NCBI RefSeq assembly: GCF_010120715.1
Contig: NZ_CP047591.1
Span: forward strand, 806,001 to 870,000
Reading direction: 5' to 3'
DNA: 64,000 nt
Source of the DNA: Aminipila terrae
GTDB lineage: Bacteria; Bacillota; Clostridia; Peptostreptococcales; Anaerovoracaceae
The notes beneath the pieces are model-generated. The model was not told where the DNA came from and searched no databases. It worked only from the letters and a program-made list of their open reading frames with translations. The translations under genes and the position numbers were made by a program. Shown here piece after piece: positions 55,150 through 63,442 of this stretch; the stretch's first letter is position 1; each line of letters begins with the position of its first letter.

Positions 55150-55446
55150 CTCCTTCTAAAATTTAATATACTTAATGCCTTGCAACAATTAAAGTAAAAT
55201 GTATTTAATTCCAGCGTATCTATGAAATAACAGCTTTCCCATAAAAGAAATCTTTCAGTTCATTTAGCTGCTCCCAGTCCAATATATTCCATTTTAGTAT
55301 CATTATACACCAAACATATGTTTAATCAAACAATTTCGAGCAGGTATTTTTACTATTTTTAACAAAATGATATTTGGCATATAACCAGTTTTTATTTTAA
55401 AAACCTGGTTCTATCTCATTAAATCAAAGTTTTTGTTCTATATTTC
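55150..55446. other. Intergenic region upstream of the amino-acid permease
   Basis: AT-rich. A hairpin AACCAG/CTGGTT at 55384-55410 follows the ABC-2 gene and may end that operon. No riboswitch recognised. Confidence 0.5.
55384..55410 (-). terminator. Possible terminator of the ABC-2 exporter operon
   Basis: AACCAGG-TTTTT and AAAAA-CTGGTT form an imperfect stem with one bulge and short loop about 37 bp after the ABC-2 permease stop. Tail is not T-rich. Confidence 0.45.
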
Positions 55447-56190
55447 TTATTCCCATTTAAAAAAACGAATAGAAATACTTATGCAAACTATTGCAAAAAC
55501 AATCATAATGATAATGGAATAGACTACTTCAGCAGCTGGTATTCCTAGAGATGCGGCTTTCAGCATTTTTATCCCCTGAGTGAGAGGAAGGAAATCAGCT
55601 GCTCTCTTTAGAGCAGCAGGCATCACCTCATATGGTAAAGTTGCTCCTGAAAAAATCAGCATAGGAAAGTATAAAACACTTGCAATCACACTGGCACTTT
55701 TCAAATCTCTGGCAACCCCTCCTACCATCATACCTATACTGAATATAGACAGCATAACCAGCAAATATGCTCCCATAAACTGCAGCCATGAGCCAGCAAA
55801 ATGAAACTCGAAAAACACCTTTGCAGAAATATAAACCAAAATCAGAGAAGCGATTGAATAAAACGCATAAATGGCAACCTGCACAGATAAAATCATCACT
55901 GGACTTATAGGAGTAACTTTAAAACGTTTCAGGATTTTCCTGTTTCGATAATCCGATATAACCAATGGAAGCCCCATGACTCCCCCTGCACATATGGCAA
56001 TTGTGGCCACAGCTCCAAAGGACTGCTGTAAAAAGGTATACGCTGCTCCATTGAAAGCAGGCTTATTACCATATATTATACCAAGAATAACCACCACAAC
56101 CACCGGCATACACAAGGCAAATATAACCATATCCATACCTCGGAAAGACAACTTAAGTTCCGTTCTGAACAAAGTACTAAACGTTTTCAT
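55447..56190 (-). CDS. ABC-2 type transporter permease
   Basis: 247 aa with six membrane segments; GVMGLPLVISDYRNRKILKRFKVTPIS and FPMLIFSGATLPYEVMPAAL match the ABC-2 permease pattern used to export drugs, antibiotics or polysaccharides. Overlaps the ATPase gene by 14 bp, so it is coupled to it. The MerR-type regulator gene precedes the pair. Confidence 0.88.
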   Translation of the reverse strand: MKTFSTLFRTELKLSFRGMDMVIFALCMPVVVVVILGIIYGNKPAFNGAAYTFLQQSFGAVATIAICAGGVMGLPLVISDYRNRKILKRFKVTPISPVMILSVQVAIYAFYSIASLILVYISAKVFFEFHFAGSWLQFMGAYLLVMLSIFSIGMMVGGVARDLKSASVIASVLYFPMLIFSGATLPYEVMPAALKRAADFLPLTQGIKMLKAASLGIPAAEVVYSIIIMIVFAIVCISISIRFFKWE

Positions 56191-56911
56191 TTACAGATTC
56201 CTCCTCTCCTGTATACCAAAGATACGCCTCTTCTAATTTTTCATAAGGACTGGCGGCAATAGCTTCTTTTACTGTGCCACAGAATATGAAACTACCATCT
56301 TTTAAGATACCTATTCTGTCACATAAGTTTTCTACTTCGTCCATGAAATGTGAAGTTAAAAGAATGGTTAAGCCTTTGACTTTTAATTGAGATAAGCTGT
56401 TCCATACCATCCGTCTTGCTTTTGTGTCAAGACCAGTTGTCAATTCATCTAAAAATACCACATCTGGATCTGGAATAAGTGCCAGTACAATGAATAATCT
56501 TTGTTTTTGTCCCCCAGACAGCTCACTGACCATACTTTCTGCTTTATCATCCAGGTCAAATTGTTTTAATAGCCTTTCATAATCAGCAGTTTTTTTATAA
56601 AGACAATAAGTTTCCTGGCAAAGCTCCCTAACCGTTATTTTATCCTGATAGTTGGCTTCCTGGAACTGCACGCCTACCTTTTCAAAGAGTGTTTTCCTGT
56701 CAGCATGGGGATTCATTCCTAAAATAGATACCGTTCCTTTTTCTGCTTTTCTGGTACCCAGTAAGCATTCAATAGCAGTGCTTTTCCCCGCACCATTTGC
56801 ACCCAGTAAGCCAAATACCTCCCCATGATATACTGTAAACCCCAGATTCTGAATCACAGGTTTATCACCATAAGATTTTGTTAGATTATCTACCTCTATA
56901 ATTTTTTTCAT
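56177..56911 (-). CDS. ABC-2 transporter ATP-binding protein
   Basis: 244 aa. Walker A LLGANGAGKSTAIE, Q-loop VQFQEANYQ, signature VSELSGGQKQRLF, Walker B VVFLDELTTGLD and His in LTSHFMDEVE. It is the energising subunit of the exporter with the downstream permease. GGAGG precedes the ATG. DrrA/CcmA-like exporters of this kind are often induced by the drug they remove. Confidence 0.9.
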   Translation of the reverse strand: MKKIIEVDNLTKSYGDKPVIQNLGFTVYHGEVFGLLGANGAGKSTAIECLLGTRKAEKGTVSILGMNPHADRKTLFEKVGVQFQEANYQDKITVRELCQETYCLYKKTADYERLLKQFDLDDKAESMVSELSGGQKQRLFIVLALIPDPDVVFLDELTTGLDTKARRMVWNSLSQLKVKGLTILLTSHFMDEVENLCDRIGILKDGSFIFCGTVKEAIAASPYEKLEEAYLWYTGEEESVNENV

Positions 56912-56980
56912 TTTACCCTCCTGTTTTCTCTTTAAAAAAAGAATACCACCGGAGCATAGTCTGGTGGTTAAATGGAGAGT

Positions 56981-57733
56981 TTACTTATATTGTTTTTTTA
57001 ATTTTCTCAACCGGATCATTACATCACATGCATAAATTTCCGCATCCTGCAGTGAAGTCAGCAATCTGTCACATACGGAAATAATATCGTCATCCTTCCT
57101 GGGTGTATTAATTACTTCTCTGATGTCAACATCTGGATCACTTGAAATAGCCGACAGCATTCTTAAAATTGCTGCATGGGAATAGTTGGCACACCGCAGA
57201 GAACGGATAATTTTAAGACGCTTAATATCATCATGGTTATAAATCCTGTAACCATTCTGCCTTCGTTTCACTTTAATCAGACCATTTAATTCCCAATTTC
57301 TTAAAGTATCTATTGTGACCTGTAAATATTCAGCGGCCTGTTTTCTGGTAAAATATACCTGAGTATCTTCTTTCTCCGGTGAACCAGATAAAATCTGTTC
57401 TGCAATCTTAATTGCTTCTTCTGCATTTTGTTTTTCCTTTAGAATCTGAGCCAGATAACTCTCTGTAGTATATAAGGCTTTATCAAAGTTTTTTTCGGCT
57501 GAAGCCTTAATAATGTCAACAGCTTTTTTTCTCAATCCATTTTGCAGTACCTCAACCTTTAAAGCAGCCCTTGCCAATTGAAACTGCTCAATATGTAAAT
57601 CTGTAAATATACGATACCCGTTATCTTCCCGTTCCGGCTTAGTTATTAACTGACATTTTTCGTAAAGCCGTACAGTATTGGGATGAATACCAATTATCTT
57701 TGCTACTTCTGCTGTTTTATAGTTTTTATTCAT
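56981..57733 (-). CDS. MerR-type regulator with two helix-turn-helix domains
   Basis: 250 aa. Residues about 5-70 hold one MerR HTH (KTAEVAKIIGIHPNTVRLYE, then NGYRIFTDLHIEQF); a helical linker follows (about 75-120); residues about 127-200 hold a second one (FTRKQAAEYLQVTIDTLRNWE, NGYRIYNHDDIKRLK). The C-terminal part is helical. Two DNA-binding domains in one chain are not typical of MerR proteins, which usually dimerise with one each. It lies 69 bp upstream of the ABC-2 exporter genes, which it probably controls, and is divergent from the chitinase gene. Confidence 0.85.
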   Translation of the reverse strand: MNKNYKTAEVAKIIGIHPNTVRLYEKCQLITKPEREDNGYRIFTDLHIEQFQLARAALKVEVLQNGLRKKAVDIIKASAEKNFDKALYTTESYLAQILKEKQNAEEAIKIAEQILSGSPEKEDTQVYFTRKQAAEYLQVTIDTLRNWELNGLIKVKRRQNGYRIYNHDDIKRLKIIRSLRCANYSHAAILRMLSAISSDPDVDIREVINTPRKDDDIISVCDRLLTSLQDAEIYACDVMIRLRKLKKQYK

Positions 57734-57902
57734 TCTAACTCCGCCCTCCTGAATTTTATCATACCATAAAATTAAAGTCTGGTGATATACTGGATAGTTT
57801 TAATCTGATAGAAATTGTCAGACTTTTTTACCAGATTTTGTGCACTGCTCAAAAAATAACCAGCATGGTATACTTGCATTAACAAAAAAAGGAGGAATCA
57901 CC
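57734..57902. promoter_or_regulatory. Divergent promoter region of the MerR gene and the chitinase gene
   Basis: AAAGTCTG and CAGACTTT form a widely spaced palindrome near 57774 and 57819; the repeated TCTGGTGATA and TCTGATAGA lie within. TATACT at 57869-57874 is a candidate -10 for the plus-strand gene; its -35 is weak. Confidence 0.4.
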
Positions 57903-59356
57903 ATGAAAAAACGTATTTTGCAAACAGTTATACTTATTTTATCGCTTATTCTTCTAACCGTATTCGGCAGCTCATTAGACAGTTTTACCTATGCGGCAAA
58001 GCCTGATCGAACAGCACCATCTGCACCTGCCAATTTAAAGGCGATTTCTGTTTCGGACACGTCTGTAACCCTTTCCTGGAGTGCATCCACAGACAATGTG
58101 GGGGTAACAGCTTATGATATATATCGTAACAATATATATCTTGCTTCCACATCCATGACGTCATATACCGCAAATGGCTTAAATCCTTCGTCTAACTATC
58201 AGTTTTATGTAAAAGCAAAAGATGCAAAAGGAAATATATCAAACTCCAGTAACATTATTTCATTATCAACAACATCAAATGCAACACCACCTTCTCAGCC
58301 CTTATCAAAAAAATAATTGGATACTATGCAGCATGGGCAGCTTATTCCGGTTATTATCCAAATCAAATTGATTCGGGTAAGCTTACACACATTAATTATG
58401 CCTTTGCAAATATCAGTTCTGACTTAAAAATCACCTTGGGATATCCAGATATTGACCAAAACAATATCAAGCTTTTGAATTCTTTAAAACAGACAAACCC
58501 TAACTTGAAAACATTAATTTCCGTTGGAGGATGGAGCTGGTCCGGAAAATTCTCTGATGCTGCCCTGACTGATGCTTCCAGAACTGCATTTGCAGACAGC
58601 TGTGTAGCCTTTATCACTCAATATGGTTTTGATGGTGTAGATCTAGACTGGGAATATCCTGTCAGTGGTGGCCTCACTACTAATTCAAATCGTCCTGAGG
58701 ACAAACAAAACTTTACACTGCTACTTCAGAAAATCAGAGAAAAACTAGATACACGGGGTACTCTGGATAATAAGCATTATCTACTTACCATTGCTGGTGG
58801 TGCTGGCAGCAATTATGTGAATAACGTAGAGCTCTACAAGTTAGCTCAGTATTTAGATTACGCCAATATTATGACCTATGATTTACATGGAACCTGGGAT
58901 ACCTATACAGACCTTCACGCTCCCCTCTATGTGAGTAGTGATTCTTCCCCACAGTATAAGTCAAGCGTGGATTCTTGCGTAAATGAATGGTTAAACGCTT
59001 CTTTTCCAGCAGACAAGCTGGTACTTGGCATCCCATTTTACGGATATATCTATTCTTCCGTGAATAATCAGAATAGCGGACTGTATCAGACCTACAGCGG
59101 CGCAAATTCTATCAGTTATAAGTCAATTGTAAATAATTACCTGAACAAGCCAGGATATATCAAATACTTTCATTCTCAGTCACTGGTTCCATGGCTATTT
59201 AACGGTTCCACTTTCATCAGCTATGAAGACCCTCAATCCATTACATATAAAACAACTTATATTAACACAAAAAAATTGGGTGGCGCCATGATTTGGGAAC
59301 TTAGCCAGGACCCAAATGGAGTACTTCTTAATACACTATATAATGGAATAAAATAA
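57903..59356 (+). pseudogene. Secreted FN3-GH18 chitinase, frameshifted between domains
   Basis: Signal peptide (1-31, ending TYA), one fibronectin type III domain (about 38-125: APANLKAISVSDTSVTLSW, YDIYRNN), then a GH18 chitinase domain. The catalytic motif DGVDLDWEYP is intact, with the acid Glu, as are LISVGGWSW and GGAMIWEL. The FN3 part and the enzyme are in different frames: one more A in the A7 run at 58307-58313 gives SKKIIGYYAAWAAYSGYYP and a continuous protein of about 484 aa. GH18 enzymes cut chitin by substrate-assisted hydrolysis. AAAGGAGG precedes the ATG. A SIMPL-domain gene follows 21 bp later. Confidence 0.85.
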
Positions 59357-59377
59357 ATATTGAGAGGAGATTTATCC

Positions 59378-60013
59378 ATGGCACATTCACGCTCTGTAAA
59401 TCCTGACCCAGGTTACACCATGACTTTAACCGGTCAAGGTCTGATTACAGCACCCCCTGATTTGGCTGTTATTCGTTTAGGAGTTCAGACAACAGGAACC
59501 AATGTATCCCAGATACAGTCAGAAAATGCGCAGATTATCCAGAATATTGTTCAGGCACTCAGCCAGTTTGAATCTGCAGAAATGAAAACCATAGAATATT
59601 CAATTGATAGACTATATGAATACCAGAATGGTAACCCTATCGATAAAGGTTATCAGGTAAAGCATATACTGGAAATCAAAACCGGTAATATTGATGAAGC
59701 AGGAAAAATTATTGATACGGCAGTAGAAATGGGGGCTAATATAGTTGACTCTATATTCTTTGTATTGGCCGACTCTGAACTATTTTACCAGCAGGCATTA
59801 AACCTGGCAGTGGATAACGCTATCCAAAAATCCAGGTCAGTTTCTGCAAATATACATATAAAGCTAAACCCTGTACCTATACGTATTATAGAGAACAGCA
59901 TTTCTCCGGCTGCGATTCCTTTACTTCCCCGTCAAATAGTTTCTACTCCGGTTATCTCCGGTGAATTAACTATTCAGGCATTTATTACAGCGGATTTTGT
60001 CTATTCAGAATAA
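59378..60013 (+). CDS. SIMPL (DUF541) domain protein
   Basis: About 211 aa from the ATG at 59378 with GAGGAG upstream (an in-frame TTG at 59360 is weaker). The start TLTGQGLITAPPDLAVIRLGVQTTG and the later YQVKHILEIKTGNIDEAGKIIDTAVEMGAN fit the SIMPL/DUF541 family. Members form large ring-like or periplasmic assemblies; their function is poorly known. No signal peptide is seen, so it may be cytosolic. It follows the chitinase gene and precedes a strong terminator. Confidence 0.85.
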   Translation: MAHSRSVNPDPGYTMTLTGQGLITAPPDLAVIRLGVQTTGTNVSQIQSENAQIIQNIVQALSQFESAEMKTIEYSIDRLYEYQNGNPIDKGYQVKHILEIKTGNIDEAGKIIDTAVEMGANIVDSIFFVLADSELFYQQALNLAVDNAIQKSRSVSANIHIKLNPVPIRIIENSISPAAIPLLPRQIVSTPVISGELTIQAFITADFVYSE

Positions 60014-60022
60014 CTAATGAAA

Positions 60023-60071
60023 AAGTGCACTGTCAAAGAGTAGTCTTTCCTCCAGATTTGACAGTGCACTT
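60023..60071. terminator. Terminator between SIMPL and chemotaxis-transducer genes
   Basis: AAGTGCACTGTCAAA (60023-60037) pairs perfectly with TTTGACAGTGCACTT (60057-60071). It lies between convergent genes. Confidence 0.85.
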
Positions 60072-60087
60072 CATTTATCTATTCTAA

Positions 60088-61734
60088 TTATTTATAATGG
60101 TCTATAATTTTTTGCAGCATTCCGTTCTTCTGCATTTCTCTTATTTTGTCATTAAATACCCTGCAGGCCACATCGAGATTTTTAACTGTACCAAACCCTA
60201 AATAGGTCTTTTCCGGATTTTTTAAAACAAAGGTATACGGCTCTTTACGAATTAATTGTTCCATATTTAGCTTTTTAATCTGATAATCACCAGGTTCCAT
60301 TTCCAGAATAACAATATCCAGAATACCCTTCTGTAACTTTTTAAATAAAATCTCCTCTTTATTTCCTTCCTCAAGCTGGACATTTAACTGATAAAGTTCT
60401 GGAAAATATGTATATCCGGATATAACCCCAATTCTTTTGCCCTCCAAATCCGAAAGCCCATTTACATGAATCATCTGGCTCTGACAGGTATAAAAACCAT
60501 ATGGACTTTGCAATCGGTAACTGTCACTGAACTTTAAATATTTTTCCCTGCTCCTATCATAGGAGATTGCCGGGAGAATATGAGACAACCCATTCTTTAC
60601 CATTTTAATGGATGTATCCCACGGAACCATCTTAAATTCAACCTTAAAAGGTGCTCCTTCAAAAGCTTTGTTTATTATATCGTAATCCATGCCTGCAATT
60701 TCTTTTGAATCTTCATCATAAATAAAATAAGGCTCATAGGGGGACGTGGCAATGACAATCGTTGAATCATTTCTGGAAATTTCTTTGTTCATAAGCTGAA
60801 AGTTAAGCTGCTCCAGTTGCTCTATCCGTTTTTTTATGCTATTGGTGGAAATGGCTTCCTCTTTTATGGCCTGGGATAGTTCTTCTATTTTATCAGATGA
60901 GCAATCAACTGAATCCGTCACCTTTTCAATTACTTCCTTTGCTGAATAGATGGAGGCTTCCAAGTCTTTGGAATTATCAGCAATCCATTTGCTCATTTCA
61001 CTGGAGTCCCTTGATACATGCTCAATCAATGCAAAATCCTCAATGGTATTTTCAATTTCGGCACTTTGGAATCCAATATTCTGCACCACCTGATGCACAT
61101 CATTTTTGGATTTATCTACAGATTTTATAATTTCTGCAATAATCCCACTAATAACTTTATTTACTTCACTTGTTTCATTGGCCAGGTTTCTTACTTCCTC
61201 TGCAATAACTGAAAACCCACGTCCGTGCACTCCTGCCCGAGCAGCTTCAACGGACGCATTTAAAGCAAGTAAATTAGTCTGTGCGGAAATATGCTCAATC
61301 CGTTCTACAAGAGCCTTGGCTTTTTTAGTTTTACCTTCTAATTCCATAAAGGACTTTTTAGCAGAATTTAAACTTTCTCCGTTCTCACTAAGACTTTTCG
61401 TAATTTCTTCAAATTTCTTTCTCTTACTGACTACATTCTCATAGGTGCTATTGGAAATTTCAGAGGCCTGCGAGGCTTTTTTTCTACTTTCCTGCACAGT
61501 CGTATAAATTACATCAATAACATCATTCATTGAAATCATACTGGAAGCCTGTCTTTTAGATTCTGCGGTAAGCCCCTGGATCCTGATTAATATTTCTTTC
61601 ATTTCAACATCTAGTTCGTCTACAGAAAAAGAAAATCCACTTATTAGTTCTAAATATTTATCGGCCAACTCTTTATTGCTATTTTTTAGAGCATTATCAT
61701 TATGATCCAGTTCTGATTTCTTAAAAAAACTCAT
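60088..61734 (-). CDS. Soluble methyl-accepting chemotaxis protein with a C-terminal solute-binding domain
   Basis: 548 aa without signal peptide or membrane segment. Residues about 40-310 form an MCP signalling coiled coil with the CheA/CheW-binding tip (about 145-185: ERIEHISAQTNLLALNASVEAARAG). Residues about 325-548 are a SBP_bac_3-type fold (IVIATSPYEPYFIYD, DYDIINKAFEGAPFKVEFK, GLSDLEGKRIGVISGYTY). The order is reversed from usual receptors, where the sensor is N-terminal and outside the membrane. Here the binding domain is in the cytosol, so it may read an internal metabolite such as an amino acid. No chemotaxis genes are near. Confidence 0.88.
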   Translation of the reverse strand: MSFFKKSELDHNDNALKNSNKELADKYLELISGFSFSVDELDVEMKEILIRIQGLTAESKRQASSMISMNDVIDVIYTTVQESRKKASQASEISNSTYENVVSKRKKFEEITKSLSENGESLNSAKKSFMELEGKTKKAKALVERIEHISAQTNLLALNASVEAARAGVHGRGFSVIAEEVRNLANETSEVNKVISGIIAEIIKSVDKSKNDVHQVVQNIGFQSAEIENTIEDFALIEHVSRDSSEMSKWIADNSKDLEASIYSAKEVIEKVTDSVDCSSDKIEELSQAIKEEAISTNSIKKRIEQLEQLNFQLMNKEISRNDSTIVIATSPYEPYFIYDEDSKEIAGMDYDIINKAFEGAPFKVEFKMVPWDTSIKMVKNGLSHILPAISYDRSREKYLKFSDSYRLQSPYGFYTCQSQMIHVNGLSDLEGKRIGVISGYTYFPELYQLNVQLEEGNKEEILFKKLQKGILDIVILEMEPGDYQIKKLNMEQLIRKEPYTFVLKNPEKTYLGFGTVKNLDVACRVFNDKIREMQKNGMLQKIIDHYK

Positions 61735-61981
61735 TCCTTCACGCCTCCTTATTTAGATACTTGAGTTAATCATATTATTCCGCACAGCATATGTCAATAA
61801 ACACCTCCATTATATTAAAAAAGTATTTTATATACCAAAAAAATCCAGAAAAAAGTCCCTCCATATTTTTTATAATCATACATATATTTTCAGTGGTATA
61901 GCCAGTAACATACAAAAACTTTAAACATAAAATACTATATGGTTTTATTTTATATGATCAATATTAGAAAGGATAAGAATT
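61735..61981. other. Divergent intergenic region
   Basis: AT-rich, holds the promoters of the chemotaxis-transducer gene and the YadA-repeat gene. AGAAAGGATAAG is the ribosome-binding site of the latter. No other element recognised. Confidence 0.55.
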
Positions 61982-63343
61982 ATGTTGCCTAAATCAGCCA
62001 ATGAAGATTGTTTTGATAAAAAAGCAGTACAGACTGCAGAGACCCTGGAGGTGGAAGATGATTGCAATACGTCAGTCTGCGGAAGATGCTCCAGTGCGGA
62101 TGGCTGTAATACCAGTTCAAGTGGCGAATGCTCCCACGCTGAAGGGTGTGGTTCCAAGGCTTTAGGTGACTGCTCTCATGCGGAAGGATCAAATACCCGT
62201 GCTCTTGAAAACAACTCCCACGCTGAAGGATGCAGTACAAGAGCCATTGGTAACTGTTCTCATGCAGAAGGCAGTAATACCATAGCTTACTCAGATTCCT
62301 CTCATACGGAAGGTCTTAATACAAAAACCCGGGGCAATTATGCTCATGGTGAAGGAAACGGAAATGAAGCCAATGGTGAAAGTTCACACGCACAGGGTGT
62401 AGGTACTAAAGCCGAAGGTTATGCCTCTTCCAGCGAAGGTGGATATACCACCGTAAGAGGAAGTTATGCCCACGCAGAGGGATATAGTACCACAGTTAAC
62501 GGCTACTATTCTCATGCAGAGGGGGTTTATACTACTGCTACGGGAAATTATTCCCATGCGGAAGGCTATTCATGTCTGACGGAAGGATACGGATCCCACG
62601 CTGAGGGATATTATACTTCTGCAAGGGCACCGTTTTCCCATTCCGAAGGTTACTACACGGATACCAAATTAAATACCGGCTCACATATCATGGGCATTTA
62701 CGGAGAAGCGGATACTCCATATTCCTGGTTCTTAGGGGGTGGAACTTCCAACTTGAAAGCACTAGCAGCAAAAATCCTGTATACAGGGGATGGCTATATA
62801 AGGAATGCCTGGCATGCGGGAGGCTCAGGATACGCTGAAGTATATCCTGGTCTTGGAGGCCAGACCATCGAGCCAGGATATTTCGTCACACTGGAAGGGG
62901 AATTTATCAGAAAGGCAAAAGACTCGGATAAATTCGTCTTGGGCGTTACCAGCGTTAACCCTGCCTTTGTGGCAAGCAGCAGTGAGTTAAACCTGGGTAG
63001 TAATTTTTTGACAAATGCCTGGAACCAGACCTTATATGAAGACAATTTGGTTCCTGAAAAGACAGACACAGAAGGTAATGTCACCGAACCTGCCCATGTA
63101 ATCAAACAGCCTATGCAAAAGTTGCAGTCTTCTGTGATTGCTCAAGCTGCAGCTTCCTGTCAGGACAGCATCAGCAGCTTAGTTACACTCTTAGGTCAGG
63201 TTCTTGTTTTAGATGATGGAACATGTGAACCTAATGGCTACTGCTGGCCAAACAAGGATGGCATTGCAACAACATCTTCTTTTGGTTACAGAGTAATGAA
63301 AAGAATAAGTGATAATCAGGTTTTAATTTTCTTCAGAGGTTAA
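61982..63343 (+). CDS. YadA-head-like repeat protein with a peptidase G2-type self-cleaving domain
   Basis: 453 aa without a signal peptide. Residues about 30-235 have some 14 repeats of 14 residues with consensus SHAEGxxTxAxGxx, as in the YadA/trimeric-adhesin head and in phage tail fibres. The first repeats have Cys at many variable sites (about 10), later ones have Tyr and Thr instead. About 235-350 (WFLGGGTSNLKA, GSGYAEVYPG, GYFVTLEGEFIRKA, FVLGVTSVNPAFV) match the peptidase G2 intramolecular-chaperone domain of phage tailspikes, which cleaves itself after trimer assembly. The tail (about 350-453) is helical and then beta-rich. No prophage genes are near. AAAGGATAAG precedes the ATG; a terminator follows. 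Confidence 0.78.
   Translation: MLPKSANEDCFDKKAVQTAETLEVEDDCNTSVCGRCSSADGCNTSSSGECSHAEGCGSKALGDCSHAEGSNTRALENNSHAEGCSTRAIGNCSHAEGSNTIAYSDSSHTEGLNTKTRGNYAHGEGNGNEANGESSHAQGVGTKAEGYASSSEGGYTTVRGSYAHAEGYSTTVNGYYSHAEGVYTTATGNYSHAEGYSCLTEGYGSHAEGYYTSARAPFSHSEGYYTDTKLNTGSHIMGIYGEADTPYSWFLGGGTSNLKALAAKILYTGDGYIRNAWHAGGSGYAEVYPGLGGQTIEPGYFVTLEGEFIRKAKDSDKFVLGVTSVNPAFVASSSELNLGSNFLTNAWNQTLYEDNLVPEKTDTEGNVTEPAHVIKQPMQKLQSSVIAQAAASCQDSISSLVTLLGQVLVLDDGTCEPNGYCWPNKDGIATTSSFGYRVMKRISDNQVLIFFRG
62089..62680 (+). repeat. About fourteen 42-bp coding repeats (YadA-head type)
   Basis: In-frame units of 42 bp with a conserved core TCYCAYGCNGARGG. Divergent enough to be old, but the period is exact throughout. 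Confidence 0.85.
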
Positions 63344-63368
63344 TTATAAGTTCTTATGATATCTAAGG

Positions 63369-63403
63369 TAAACAAAAAGCTGTCTATGACAGCTTTTTGT
63401 TTA
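63369..63403. terminator. Terminator between the YadA-repeat gene and the edge gene
   Basis: A perfect 16-bp stem TAAACAAAAAGCTGTC / GACAGCTTTTTGTTTA with a 3-nt loop between convergent genes. Confidence 0.92.
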
Positions 63404-63442
63404 TATTTTATTCCCCTTTTTCTAAATATTTATTTTGTTCCC

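Noticed and set aside
54000..55446. Lysine riboswitch or T-box before the amino-acid permease
   Set aside because: No T-box (TGGGTGGT-like) sequence or lysine-riboswitch core was found in the leader.
61982..63343. Prophage region
   Set aside because: Only this one gene has phage-like domains; neighbours are a chemotaxis receptor and an unrelated gene, with no structural phage genes, integrase or attachment sites seen.
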